Below are positions 19,361 through 28,985 of a stretch of DNA of 64,000 nt, piece after piece (the first letter of the stretch is position 1; every line of letters begins with the position of its first letter). Source of the DNA: Herbidospora sakaeratensis (GTDB lineage: Bacteria; Actinomycetota; Actinomycetes; Streptosporangiales; Streptosporangiaceae); NCBI RefSeq assembly GCF_001570525.1, contig NZ_BBXC01000017.1, forward strand, positions 72,074 to 136,073, read 5' to 3'. Below the pieces are notes generated by a model, which was given only the letters and a program-made list of their open reading frames with translations, ran no database searches and was not told the origin of the DNA. The translations under genes were made by a program, and so were the position numbers.

Positions 19361-20019
19361 GCCAGGCTCCCGCGGGTGTGGCGGCCACTGGCCGGGCGCT
19401 CGCCGACCAGCTTGACGATCAGCGGCGCGACCTCGTCGGGGAGCGGCGCCTCGCCCGCCTCCTGCGGCCCGATCGCGTCGGCCAGCATCCGGGTCCGCAT
19501 CTCGCCCGGGTCGAGCCACCAGACGGCCACGTCGCGCTCCTCGGCGGCCAGCACGTTGGAGATCTGCTCCAGCGCGGCCTTGGAGGCGCCGTACCCGCCC
19601 CATCCCTCGTAGGCCTCGACGGCGGCGTCGGAGGAGATGTTGAGCACCGCCCCCTTGCGCCGCCGCAGCGCGGGCAGCACCGCCTGGGTGAGCGCCAGCG
19701 GCGCCACCACATTGGTCTCCAGCAGCTGCCGCAGCACGGGCACGGGATAGTCGCCCAGCGCCGGCAGGGGCACCGCCCCCAGCCCACTGGCGTTGTTCAC
19801 CAGCAGATCCAGGTCCGGTACGGCCTCCGCCAGCCGCTCCCGGTGCGCGGGATCGGCGACGTCCCCCGGAATCGCGGTCGCGCCGAGACGGCCGGCCGCC
19901 TCGGCGAGGTCGTCGGCGCCGCGGGCGGTCAGGGTGAGGCGCCACCCGTCCTTGGCGAGCTCGGTGGCCAGCGCCAGCCCGAGCCCCCGGGAGGCCCCGG
20001 TGATCAGTGCGTTCTTCAT
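19357..20019 (-). CDS. Short-chain dehydrogenase/reductase
   Basis: 220-residue classical SDR. The cofactor motif TGASRGLGLALA is at residues 8-19, followed by the NNASG segment and the catalytic YGASK. Two Asp-rich positions after the second strand suggest NAD(P) preference cannot be called. ATG 20019 starts directly at the fold; the frame extends to 20055 without a signal. First gene of a two-gene unit with the QueA-like protein and divergent from the histidine kinase. Substrate unknown. Confidence 0.87.
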   Translation of the reverse strand: MKNALITGASRGLGLALATELAKDGWRLTLTARGADDLAEAAGRLGATAIPGDVADPAHRERLAEAVPDLDLLVNNASGLGAVPLPALGDYPVPVLRQLLETNVVAPLALTQAVLPALRRRKGAVLNISSDAAVEAYEGWGGYGASKAALEQISNVLAAEERDVAVWWLDPGEMRTRMLADAIGPQEAGEAPLPDEVAPLIVKLVGERPASGRHTRGSLA

Positions 20020-20098
20020 GCCGTCAACGCTAGGAATCGCGGCGTCCGGCCACATCGGGCCCAGGACGGGCCGGACCTAGGCCTTCTGGGCTAGGACT

Positions 20099-20104
20099 TA
20101 GGGT
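20099..20104 (+). promoter_or_regulatory. -10 element for leaderless histidine-kinase mRNA
   Basis: TAGGGT ends six bases before ATG 20111, the spacing expected if transcription starts at the A of the start codon. No ribosome-binding site is present. Confidence 0.5.
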
Positions 20105-20110
20105 TGCACC

Positions 20111-21223
20111 ATGCGGGATAGTCAGGACGCCCTGCTGAACGCCGTCAGCGCCGCCGTCCTCGCGGTCACCCGGCACCTCTCCCCGCGAGAGGTGCTGCAG
20201 GTCATCGTGCGATCGGCCCGGGAGCTCCTCGACGCCCGCTACGCCGCCCTCGGCGTGCCCGACGACGACGGGTCGTTCGCCGAGTTCGTCGCCGACGGCA
20301 TCACCCCCGAGCAGTGGGCGGCCATCGGCCCCACCCCGCGCCAGCACGGCCTGCTGGGCGCGATGTTGCGGGAGGGCACCCCGGTCCGGCTCGGCGACGT
20401 GCGCCGCGACCCCCGCTTCGACGGCTGGCCCAAGGCCCATCCGGTGCTGAAAGACTTCCTCGGCGTGCCCATCCAGGACGGCGACCAGGTGCTCGGCATC
20501 ATCTTCCTGGCCAACAAGGCGTGCGGCCCGTTCACCCACGACGACCAGGACGTGCTGACCCTCTTCGCCGCCCACGCCGCCATCGCGCTGACCAACGCCC
20601 GCCTCTACGAACGCGGGCGCGAGCTGACCGTCATCGAGGAACGCCAGCGCATGGCCCGCGAGCTCCACGACGCCGTCACCCAGAAGCTCTTCTCGTTGCG
20701 GCTCACCGCCCAGGCGGCCATGGCGCTGCTGGCCACCGATCCCGATCGGGCCGCGCGTGAGCTCGACACCGTCCAGCGGGTGGCCGGAGAGGCGCTGGCC
20801 GAGCTCAGAGAGGTCATCGTCGAGCTGCGGCCGGCCGAGCTCGACAGCCACGGCCTGGTCGAGACGCTGCGCAAGAACGTCGGCCTGCTCGACCGCCTCC
20901 ACGCCCCGGCGGTCACCTTCGAGGGGCGCTTCGAGGGCGAGCTCGCGGCCGAGACCGAGGTCGCGGTGCTGCGCGTGGCCCAGGAGGCCCAGCACAACGC
21001 GCTGCGCCACTCGGGCTGCTCGTCGCTCCGGGTGCGGCTCTGGCGCGAACACGCCGACCTCGTGCTGGAGGTCGTCGACGACGGCGGCGGTTTCGACGGC
21101 GAGCCCACCCAGGGCCTCGGGCTCGAGTCGATGCGCGACCGCGCGGCCGGAGTCGGTGGCAGGCTGGACGTGATCTCCCGGCCGGGGGCCGGGACGACGG
21201 TGAGGATGGTGGTGCCGACATGA
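20111..21223 (+). CDS. GAF-domain sensor histidine kinase (HisKA_3 type)
   Basis: 370-residue soluble histidine kinase without membrane helices. A GAF domain spans about residues 15-175 and includes GVPIQDGDQVLGIIFLANK. The dimerisation/phosphoacceptor helix has ERQRMARELHDAVTQKLF with the His of ELHD, and an HATPase_c domain has N-box QHNALRHSG and G-box DDGGGFD. It resembles DevS/NarX-type kinases that read a small ligand, haem or redox state, but no haem ligand can be assigned here. The next gene, a LuxR-type response regulator, overlaps by four bases, so the pair is a two-component system. Confidence 0.93.
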   Translation: MRDSQDALLNAVSAAVLAVTRHLSPREVLQVIVRSARELLDARYAALGVPDDDGSFAEFVADGITPEQWAAIGPTPRQHGLLGAMLREGTPVRLGDVRRDPRFDGWPKAHPVLKDFLGVPIQDGDQVLGIIFLANKACGPFTHDDQDVLTLFAAHAAIALTNARLYERGRELTVIEERQRMARELHDAVTQKLFSLRLTAQAAMALLATDPDRAARELDTVQRVAGEALAELREVIVELRPAELDSHGLVETLRKNVGLLDRLHAPAVTFEGRFEGELAAETEVAVLRVAQEAQHNALRHSGCSSLRVRLWREHADLVLEVVDDGGGFDGEPTQGLGLESMRDRAAGVGGRLDVISRPGAGTTVRMVVPT

Positions 21224-21822
21224 TCCGGGTGCTGATCGCCGACGACCATCCGATCGTGCGCCAGGGTCTGCGTACGTTTCTCGAGGTCCAGGGCGACATC
21301 GAGGTCGTGGCCGAGGCCGGCGACGGCGCCGAGGCGGTGAAGCTGGCCCGCGTGTTGTCGCCCGACGTCGTGCTGCTCGACCTGAAGATGCCGGTTCTCG
21401 ACGGGCTGGGCGCGCTGGCCGAGCTCGACGGCGCCGCCCGGGTGATCGTGCTGACCTCGATGACCGAACGCGGCGACGTCGCGCCCGCGATGCGGGCCGG
21501 GGCGGCGGGTTTCCTCTACAAGGACGTCGACCCGGCGGCGCTCGTGTCGGCCATCAGGGCAGTCCACGGCGGCCAGGTCGCGCTGGCCCCCGAGGCGGCC
21601 GAGGCGATGTTGTCACCGTCGACCGAGGCGGTGGCGCTGACCGACCGCGAACGCGAGGTGCTGGCGCTGATCGCCGGCGGCCGGTCGAACCGCGAGATCG
21701 CGCGGGCGCTCGACGTCGCCGAGAAGACCGTCAAGACGCACGTGTCGAACGTGCTGATGAAGCTGGGCGTACAGGACCGGACCCAAGCGGCCCTGTACGC
21801 CGTGCGGCACGGCCTCGCTTAG
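21220..21822 (+). CDS. NarL/LuxR-family response regulator
   Basis: 200-residue regulator. The receiver domain has the acidic pair ADDH, phospho-acceptor Asp in LLDLKMP, Thr in VLTSMT and Lys in LYKDVD. The C-terminal LuxR helix-turn-helix reads LTDREREVLALIAGGRSNREIA with recognition helix VKTHVSNVLMKLG. ATG overlaps the kinase stop (ATGA). The stop overlaps the end of the convergent secreted-protein gene by four bases. Targets unknown; the flanking secreted proteins and QueA/SDR genes are candidates. Confidence 0.94.
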   Translation: MIRVLIADDHPIVRQGLRTFLEVQGDIEVVAEAGDGAEAVKLARVLSPDVVLLDLKMPVLDGLGALAELDGAARVIVLTSMTERGDVAPAMRAGAAGFLYKDVDPAALVSAIRAVHGGQVALAPEAAEAMLSPSTEAVALTDREREVLALIAGGRSNREIARALDVAEKTVKTHVSNVLMKLGVQDRTQAALYAVRHGLA

Positions 21823-22499
21823 GTGCCCTTCTTGCGGTTGCGCGTGGGGGCGCGGTCGGGCTTCGGCGGGGGCGGGGGCGGCGGCACGTAGACCTGCTTG
21901 GTGCTCTTCTTCTTCTTGACCGAGGGCGCGACGATCTGGGTCTTCACGGTCTTGGTGTAGATCCAGCCCTTGATGCCCAGCTCGCGCAGGCGCTTCTCGT
22001 CGAGGTCGCCGGCGCCGGTCGGCACGTCGAAGGTCATGCCGCCGAGCTTGGCGGTGGCGGTGCCGCGGGTCTTCTTGTTGAGGGTGACCTGGATCGTCAG
22101 CCACGTCGTGTCGGTCTGCCAGTCCTCTTCCGGGTTCGGGTAGAGGATGGGCGGCGGCCAGCACCAGAACTCGTTGCCCTCCCACGTGCACGTGGTGTTC
22201 TTCGGGCCGTTCCACTTCAGGGTGCTGATGATGCCCTTGGGCAGGATGCCCCCGATGTAGTAGTAGTCGGCGCTGTGCGGGCCGAGGTTGGTGATCTCGA
22301 AGTAGTAGGTGATCTTGGCCCCGGCCTTCACCTTCTTCGGATAGACGATGTGGTGCACCTTGAAGTTGGCGAAAGGAGCCTTCTTCGCGGTGACGCCCTT
22401 GGCGGCGCTCGCCAGGGCGGGCGCGGCGCTCGCGGGAACGCTCACCGCGAGCGGTGCTAAGAGCATGAGTCCGGCGACGATGCCGGAAGTTCGGCGCAT
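21819..22499 (-). CDS. Secreted DUF11-like beta-domain protein, paralogue B
   Basis: 226-residue predicted secreted protein, paralogue of the product at 17739-18284. It has a signal peptide (GLMLLAPLAVSVPASA), the core YYFEITNLGPHSADYYYIGG, a C-x8-C pair (TCTWEGNEFWC) and the shared LDEKRLRELGIKGW block. Unlike paralogue A it continues into a low-complexity tail with KKKK, eight prolines and a basic end, which could cross the cell wall or bind polyanions. ATG 22499 has GGAGA upstream. Codon 14 is TTA (22458-22460). It is divergent from the kinase-WD40 gene with a 120-base AT-richer promoter region between. Confidence 0.78.
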   Translation of the reverse strand: MRRTSGIVAGLMLLAPLAVSVPASAAPALASAAKGVTAKKAPFANFKVHHIVYPKKVKAGAKITYYFEITNLGPHSADYYYIGGILPKGIISTLKWNGPKNTTCTWEGNEFWCWPPPILYPNPEEDWQTDTTWLTIQVTLNKKTRGTATAKLGGMTFDVPTGAGDLDEKRLRELGIKGWIYTKTVKTQIVAPSVKKKKSTKQVYVPPPPPPPKPDRAPTRNRKKGT

Positions 22500-22619
22500 G
22501 GAATTCTCCGTTGGACAAGACATGGCAATCCCCGTATGTCTAGACCATTATCACTTTGGAACGGTTAAGCACTACTACACTTCGCGTAGAGTTGATCGTT
22601 TGTACGGGGGAGCACCGTC

Positions 22620-25196
22620 GTGCCGCAGACTTCGCCATTACGGCCTGGCGACCCAACTGAGCTGGGGGTTTACCGCATCGACGCGCGCCTTGGGGAAGGC
22701 GCGCAGGGTGTCGTGTACGCCGGGACCGCACCCGACGGGACACCCGTCGCGATAAAACTGTTGCGCGTTACGGACGCGATCGACGCCGACTCGTTCCTCC
22801 GCGAAGTGTCGGCCGCGCGACGGGTCGCGCAGTTCTGCACCGCCCAGGTCCTCGGCGCCCACATGGACGGCGAGCGCCCCTACATCGTGTCCGAGCTCGT
22901 CGACGGGATCTCGCTGCAGAAGGTCGTCCAGCAGGAGGGCCCCCGCACCGGCGGCAACCTCCATCGGCTGGCCGTCGGCACCATCACCGCCCTGGCGGCC
23001 ATCCACCGGGCCGGGATCGTGCACCGCGACTTCAAGCCGTCGAACGTGCTGCTGGCCCAAGATGGGCCGCGCGTGATCGACTTCGGCATCGCGCGGGCGC
23101 TCGACTCGTCGTCGACCCTGTCGAGCGGGGTCGTCGGCACGCCCGCCTACATGTCGCCCGAGCAGATCGAGGCCAAGCGCGTCGGGCCGCCGTCCGACAT
23201 GTTCAGCTGGGCCGTGACGATGTTCTACGCGTCGACCGGGCGGCCCGCCTTCGGCCACGACAGCCTGCCCGCCGTGCTCTACCGCGTCATGAACGACACC
23301 CCCGACGTCTCGACGCTGCCCGACCTGCTCCGCCCCATCGTCGAGGCCAGCCTCGACAAGCAGGCCGACAACCGCCCGACCGCCAGCGAGGCCCTGTTCG
23401 CCCTCCTCGACCACCAGGTCGACGACGACCTCGACAAGTCCCTCCTGGCCGGCCTGAACGCGGCGTCCAAGAAGAAGGACACCCCGCCACCGCCGCCGCC
23501 GGTCACCCCGGCCTTCGCCCCGCCCGACCCGCAGGCGCCCCACTTACGGCCACCGGCCCAGAGCTTCCCGCCCCCGGGCTACCAGCCCCCGCCGGGCTAC
23601 CCGCCGCAGAGCCCCGGCCAGAGTTTTCCGCCGCCGGGTTACCCGCAGGGCCCCGCACAGCCGCCTCCCGGCGGTTACCCGCAGGGCCCGCCTCAGCGGG
23701 GTCCCGTTCAGGGGTATCCGCCGCGTTACCAGCAGCCGCAGCAGAGTTTCCCGCCGCCCGGATACCAGCCGCCCAACGGGGTGCATCCCGCGCCGCCGGT
23801 CGAGCCGAAGCCGAAGCCGAAGGGCAAGGCGAAGGACAAGGCGAAGGACAAGGCCAAGGTGACGCCGCCGCCCGTCGAGGTCGACGCCGACGCGACCACC
23901 TTCCACCCCCGGCCCGATCCCACCGGCGGCTGGCTCGGTGAGGCGCCGCCCACCAAGAGCAGGGCGGGCCTGGTCACCGGGGTCCTCGTCGGCGTGCTCG
24001 CGGTGGCGGCGACCGCGCTGTTCCTCGTACCGAACCTCTTCGGCGGCGACGACGGCGACGACCCCGGAAAGATCCCCGCGGCCGCCCAGGGTGGCATCAC
24101 CGAGGCCCCGGCGACCACGGCGCCGACCACGACCGCCGCGGGCTCGGTCCCGTCACCGGCGGCCGCCTCGTTGTCGCCGACCACCGCGCCGTCGCCCACG
24201 CCCAGTCCCAGCCCCACGCCGACGGTGGCCCCGGTCCCGGCGCTCGGCGAGCAGGACGGCAGCTCCATGGCCGGCCACCGCAGCTCGATCTACTCCGTCG
24301 CCGTCGGCGGGGACAAGGACGACCCCGTCGTCGTCACGGCCAGCGTCGACCGGTCGGTGCGGATGTGGAACGCCGAGTCGCACAAGGCGATCGGCAAGCC
24401 GTTCTACGCCCACGGCGACTGGGTCTACGCCGTCGCCACCGCCGAGGTCAACGGCCGCCCGCTCGCCGTCACCGGCAGCCGCGACGGCTCGGTGCGCGTC
24501 TGGGACGTCGAGAAGCGCAAGGCGGTCGGCGGCGGCCTGTGGGGCCACGGCAACTCCGTCTACTCGGTCGCCATCGGCAAGGTCGGCAGCAAGTGGGTGG
24601 CCGCCTCGGCCGGCGCCGACGGCCGGATCCGCCTGTGGGACCTCAAGACGCGCCAGCCCATCGGCGGCGGCATCAGGGCCCACAACGACGTCATCAACTG
24701 GATCGCCTTCGGCCAGGTCGGCGACAAGACCGTCATCGTCTCGGCCAGCGAGGACAAGAGTCTCAAGGTCTGGGACGCCTCGTCCAGGAAGCAGTACGGC
24801 AAGACCTTCAAGAGCCACGGCAAGCCCGTCTACGCCGTCACCACCGGCGAGGTCGACGGCAAGGCGGTGGCCATCTCGGGCGGCGAGGACAAGAAGATCC
24901 GCGTCTGGGACCTGAAGACCGGCAAGCAGGTCGGCGACAGCCTGACCGGCCACAAGGACAACGTCTACTCGCTGGCCTTCCGCGAGATCGGCGGCCACCC
25001 GATGGCGGTCTCCGGCTCCACCGACGGCACGCTCCGGATGTGGGACCTGGAGAAGTCGGAGGAGGTCGGCAAACCGGTGAAGGCCCACGACGGGAAGAAC
25101 GTCTACTCGGTCGGCTTCGCCGACGTCGACGGGAAGACGATGGTGGTCTCGGCCGGTGAGGACAAGCGGGTCAGGTTCTGGAAGCTGACTGACTAG
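22620..25196 (+). CDS. Transmembrane Ser/Thr protein kinase with extracellular seven-bladed WD40 propeller
   Basis: 858-residue eukaryotic-type kinase. The N-terminal kinase domain has the Gly loop GEGAQGVVY, Lys46 in VAIKLL, catalytic HRDFKPSNVLL and DFGIARA. A Pro/Gln/Gly-rich linker (PPGYQPP-type repeats) and a Lys-rich stretch lead to one membrane helix (VLVGVLAVAATALFLV), then a Thr/Pro stalk. Seven WD40 repeats follow, each ending in W-N/D/K and starting with GH/AH/SH, enough for one closed propeller. The layout implies an external sensor controlling an internal kinase. GTG 22620 follows GGGGGAG. Leu codon 309 (23544-23546) is TTA. Confidence 0.93.
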   Translation: MPQTSPLRPGDPTELGVYRIDARLGEGAQGVVYAGTAPDGTPVAIKLLRVTDAIDADSFLREVSAARRVAQFCTAQVLGAHMDGERPYIVSELVDGISLQKVVQQEGPRTGGNLHRLAVGTITALAAIHRAGIVHRDFKPSNVLLAQDGPRVIDFGIARALDSSSTLSSGVVGTPAYMSPEQIEAKRVGPPSDMFSWAVTMFYASTGRPAFGHDSLPAVLYRVMNDTPDVSTLPDLLRPIVEASLDKQADNRPTASEALFALLDHQVDDDLDKSLLAGLNAASKKKDTPPPPPPVTPAFAPPDPQAPHLRPPAQSFPPPGYQPPPGYPPQSPGQSFPPPGYPQGPAQPPPGGYPQGPPQRGPVQGYPPRYQQPQQSFPPPGYQPPNGVHPAPPVEPKPKPKGKAKDKAKDKAKVTPPPVEVDADATTFHPRPDPTGGWLGEAPPTKSRAGLVTGVLVGVLAVAATALFLVPNLFGGDDGDDPGKIPAAAQGGITEAPATTAPTTTAAGSVPSPAAASLSPTTAPSPTPSPSPTPTVAPVPALGEQDGSSMAGHRSSIYSVAVGGDKDDPVVVTASVDRSVRMWNAESHKAIGKPFYAHGDWVYAVATAEVNGRPLAVTGSRDGSVRVWDVEKRKAVGGGLWGHGNSVYSVAIGKVGSKWVAASAGADGRIRLWDLKTRQPIGGGIRAHNDVINWIAFGQVGDKTVIVSASEDKSLKVWDASSRKQYGKTFKSHGKPVYAVTTGEVDGKAVAISGGEDKKIRVWDLKTGKQVGDSLTGHKDNVYSLAFREIGGHPMAVSGSTDGTLRMWDLEKSEEVGKPVKAHDGKNVYSVGFADVDGKTMVVSAGEDKRVRFWKLTD

Positions 25197-25927
25197 GCGC
25201 TGAGTTGTTCGAGGATCGCGTGGTGGGCGGCCACCCGCGCGCGGCGCACCGCGTGGTCGAGGGCCTTCAGCGCCTCCCGGCGCGCGGTGACCTGGCCGGA
25301 GGTCAGCCCGCGCTCCTCGGCCAGCCGCAGCGCCAGCGCGAGGCGGGCCGCGAGATGGCCGACGCGGTGGGCCCGCCCGGGATAACCGGGCGCCAGCGCG
25401 CCGTCGACGTGGTCGAGCGCCGGGAAGCCCTGCATGGGCCCGTCGACCGAGGTCAGCGCGTCGGTCGCCGACCGCATCGCGGCCGACAGGGCCCGCTCGG
25501 CGTCGGCCAGCTGCGGCACGTCGGCGTCGGCCGCGTGGGCGTCGTGGACGGTCCACCGGATGCCCGAATAGGACGAGCCGCGCCGGTCGGGGGAGGGCAC
25601 CAGCCCGAACCGCCGGCCGCCGAGCACCGCGATGACGGCCTGCCCCGCTTCGAGCGCGGCGCCGTTGAAGACCGGCGGGCCGGTGAGCCCGAGAAGGTCG
25701 CCGGGGATGGGCAGCGCCAGCCGGAACGACGACAATCCCGTCGCCCGCAGCTCCGCCAGGAAGACGCGCAGCGGCGACTCGCCGGTGATATCCGTCACGA
25801 TCTGTGGACCGGCCGACCGCTCGAGCGCGTCGACGGCGTCGTCAAGACCGGCATGGCCGGTCAGCCAGGCGTTGCCCCAGGAGACCAGGGCCGCGGAGAT
25901 CGGTGAATCGGTGCGCACCCCAACCAC
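25193..25927 (-). CDS. Conserved hypothetical protein
   Basis: About 244 residues, not recognised as a named family. It begins near VRTDSPISAALVSWGNAWL, has a mixed alpha/beta central region (FRLALPIPGDLLGLTGPP) and ends in an Arg/Ala-rich helical part. No signal peptide, membrane helix or catalytic motif is evident. Start may be GTG 25927 or 25918; the open frame to 26914 is antisense to the ABC ATPase and not used. It is divergent from that ATPase with only about 50 bases between, and overlaps the end of the kinase gene by three bases. Confidence 0.65.
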   Translation of the reverse strand: MVGVRTDSPISAALVSWGNAWLTGHAGLDDAVDALERSAGPQIVTDITGESPLRVFLAELRATGLSSFRLALPIPGDLLGLTGPPVFNGAALEAGQAVIAVLGGRRFGLVPSPDRRGSSYSGIRWTVHDAHAADADVPQLADAERALSAAMRSATDALTSVDGPMQGFPALDHVDGALAPGYPGRAHRVGHLAARLALALRLAEERGLTSGQVTARREALKALDHAVRRARVAAHHAILEQLSA

Positions 25928-25978
25928 GATAAGGCAATAGATTTTACGCGGACGGATTCGGACGTGAGGGGGATCGTC

Positions 25979-26767
<789 letters not shown>

Positions 26768-26813
26768 TATTTCGTTCTTTTTCCTCTTGTAAAGCGTCGT
26801 CCAAATATCATTT

Positions 26814-26837
26814 ACTCCAGTCGTCACAGACTGGAGT
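26814..26837 (+). promoter_or_regulatory. Hairpin enclosing the slipin ribosome-binding site
   Basis: Perfect nine-base stem ACTCCAGTC (26814-26822) and GACTGGAGT (26829-26837) with loop GTCACA. The GGAG at 26833-26836, seven bases before ATG 26844, is inside the 3' arm, so folding would mask the ribosome-binding site. It could equally be a DNA operator. The preceding 45 bases are unusually AT-rich. Confidence 0.65.
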
Positions 26838-26843
26838 GGACGC

Positions 26844-27773
26844 ATGACCCAGCTCGTCATCACCCTCGTCGTGGTCTTCCTCGCCGCGTTCGCGCTGGCC
26901 CGGACGATTCGCATCGTGCCGCAGGCGACCGCGAGAATCGTCGAACGATTCGGTCGATATCACCGCACCCTGAACGCGGGACTGAACATCGTCGTGCCGT
27001 TCATCGACCGCATCAAAGTCGAGGTCGACCTGCGCGAACAGGTGGTGACGTTCCCTCCGCAGCCGGTCATCACGTCCGACAACCTGGTCGTCTCCATCGA
27101 CACGGTCATCTATTTCCAGGTGACCGATCCGAAGGCGGCGACGTACGAGATCGCGAGCTTCATCGTCGCGGTCGAGCAGCTGACCGTGACGACCCTGCGC
27201 AACGTGGTCGGCGGCATGGACCTCGAACGCACGCTGACCTCCCGCGAGGAGATCAACACCGAGCTGCGCGGGGTGCTCGACGACGCGACCGGCCGCTGGG
27301 GCATCCGGGTCAACCGGGTCGAGCTGAAGGCCATCGACCCGCCCGCCTCCATCCAGGACTCGATGGAGAAGCAGATGCGCGCCGACCGCGACAAGCGCGC
27401 CGCGATCCTCACCGCCGAGGGCAACAAGCAGTCGGCCATCCTCACCGCCCAGGGCGAGCGCGAGGCGGCGGTGCTGAAGGCGCGCGGCGAGGCCGAGGCC
27501 GTGGTGCTGCGGGCCCAGGCCGACGCGGAGGCCCGCGCGATGCGCGCGAAGGGCGAGGCCGACGCGATCGGCATGGTCTTCAAGGCCATCCACGACGGCA
27601 ACCCCGACGAGAAGCTGCTGGCCTACCAGTACTTGACGACCCTGCCGCAGATCGCCAAGGGCGACGCGAACAAACTGTGGATCGTGCCGTCCGAAATGGG
27701 CAAGGCGCTGGAGTCGCTGGGCGGCCTCTTCCAGCCGCCGTCCAAGACCGACAAGGATCTCCCCGCGAAGTGA
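26844..27773 (+). CDS. SPFH/Band 7 slipin-like membrane protein
   Basis: 309-residue stomatin/prohibitin family protein. An N-terminal membrane helix (about residues 3-20) precedes the SPFH domain with VPQATARIVERFGRYHRTL and IDPPASIQDSMEKQM, and a long Ala/Glu/Lys coiled coil (KARGEAEAVVLRAQADAEARA). Such proteins build oligomeric membrane scaffolds. No NfeD partner is adjacent; the nearest genes are a lone ABC ATPase and a TSUP permease. Translation may be controlled by the hairpin that encloses its ribosome-binding site. Confidence 0.9.
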   Translation: MTQLVITLVVVFLAAFALARTIRIVPQATARIVERFGRYHRTLNAGLNIVVPFIDRIKVEVDLREQVVTFPPQPVITSDNLVVSIDTVIYFQVTDPKAATYEIASFIVAVEQLTVTTLRNVVGGMDLERTLTSREEINTELRGVLDDATGRWGIRVNRVELKAIDPPASIQDSMEKQMRADRDKRAAILTAEGNKQSAILTAQGEREAAVLKARGEAEAVVLRAQADAEARAMRAKGEADAIGMVFKAIHDGNPDEKLLAYQYLTTLPQIAKGDANKLWIVPSEMGKALESLGGLFQPPSKTDKDLPAK

Positions 27774-27948
27774 CAGGTGTGTTCCGGCCCGTCGGCCCAC
27801 ACCCGCGACGACCTGCCCGCGAAGCCGATCGGATTGTGACCGGCGTCGATCGGCCTGTCGGCGGAACCTTTGTGACCTGACCGCAAGTGCCGCCCCCGCG
27901 TCCTGAGCTCTGACCGCTGCCGCCTAGGATTCCGTCAGCCGGTACGAG

Positions 27949-28716
27949 ATGAGGATCTGTGACACCGTGTTGACGGCGTGGGGGGCGGTCGCGGTGTTCG
28001 CGGCCGGAATCGGGGCGGGCGGCATCAACGCCGTGGTCGGCTCGGGTTCGCTGATCACGTTCCCGACGCTGCTCGCACTGGGCTACCCGCCGATCGTCGC
28101 GAACGTGTCGAACAACATCGGGCTCGTGCCGGGCGGGGTCACCGGCGTCCTCGGCTACCGGGCCGAGCTCAAGGGGCAGAGGGCCCGCCTGATCAGGCTC
28201 GGCGCCGCCTCGGTCCTCGGATCGCTGGTCGGCGCGTTCCTGCTGCTCCGGCTCCCGGCCCAGGCGTTCCAGGTGATCGTGCCGGTGCTGATCGCCATCG
28301 CGCTGGTGCTGGTCGTCATCCAGCCCAAGATGGCCGGCTGGATCTCCGGCCGTCCCCATCGGGACCACGGCGGGCCGTGGCTCTGGCTGGGGGTCTTCGG
28401 GGGCGGCATGTACGGGGGCTATTTCGGCGCCGCCCAGGGGGTCGTGCTGATCGGGCTGATGGGGCTGTTCCTCGACGAGGAGCTGCAACGCCTCAACGCG
28501 GCCAAGAACCTGCTGGCGCTGCTGGTCAACTTCACCGCGGCGCTGCTGTTCATCTTCATCGCCGACGTCGACTGGCTGGTGGTTGCCCTGATCGCGGTCG
28601 GGTCGGCGATCGGCGGATACCTCGGCGCCCGCATCGGGCGGCGTATCCCGTCGCCCATACTGCGCGGGGTGATCGTGGTGGTGGGCATCGTGGCGATCGT
28701 GAAGTTGTTGGCCTGA
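27949..28716 (+). CDS. TSUP/TauE-SafE family permease
   Basis: 255-residue membrane protein with about eight hydrophobic segments and the family repeat GAGGINAVVGSGSLI in the N-terminal half, mirrored by GGMYGGYFGAAQGVVLI in the second half. The family moves sulfite, organosulfonates or other small anions; no adjacent gene fixes the substrate. ATG 27949 is given, but GTG 27967, just before the first helix, is possible because no strong ribosome-binding site precedes either. The 175 bases upstream hold no gene. Confidence 0.85.
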   Translation: MRICDTVLTAWGAVAVFAAGIGAGGINAVVGSGSLITFPTLLALGYPPIVANVSNNIGLVPGGVTGVLGYRAELKGQRARLIRLGAASVLGSLVGAFLLLRLPAQAFQVIVPVLIAIALVLVVIQPKMAGWISGRPHRDHGGPWLWLGVFGGGMYGGYFGAAQGVVLIGLMGLFLDEELQRLNAAKNLLALLVNFTAALLFIFIADVDWLVVALIAVGSAIGGYLGARIGRRIPSPILRGVIVVVGIVAIVKLLA

Positions 28717-28745
28717 TTTATGCGTACAAATTATCGAAAACGGGT

Positions 28746-28985
28746 ATGAAACCCCATGTGAAAGGCGATCGCGTAGAAATCGTCATCGACGCCGGAGGAA
28801 CCCCCCGCACCTACGAGGTCATCGCGACGAAGGCCGGCCGCCGGGTCGAGGTGACCACCGGCCGGGGCGTCGTCGAGGTCTCCGAAGTGACCAGGAACGG
28901 AACTCCGGTCCGCACCGCCCGGTTCATGCAGAGCCGGGTGCTCGCCCTGGTGGAGCACCCGATCGACGCTAACGAGCCGGCCTGA
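28746..28985 (+). CDS. Small conserved hypothetical protein
   Basis: 79-residue soluble beta-rich protein starting MKPHVKGDRVEIVIDAGG, with alternating Val/Ile strands and no Cys. Codon usage and third-position GC fit real coding, and the frame is opened by an ATG in an AT-richer patch. The 3' end overlaps the convergent DUF2231-Rieske gene by 17 bases. Function unknown. Confidence 0.65.
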   Translation: MKPHVKGDRVEIVIDAGGTPRTYEVIATKAGRRVEVTTGRGVVEVSEVTRNGTPVRTARFMQSRVLALVEHPIDANEPA

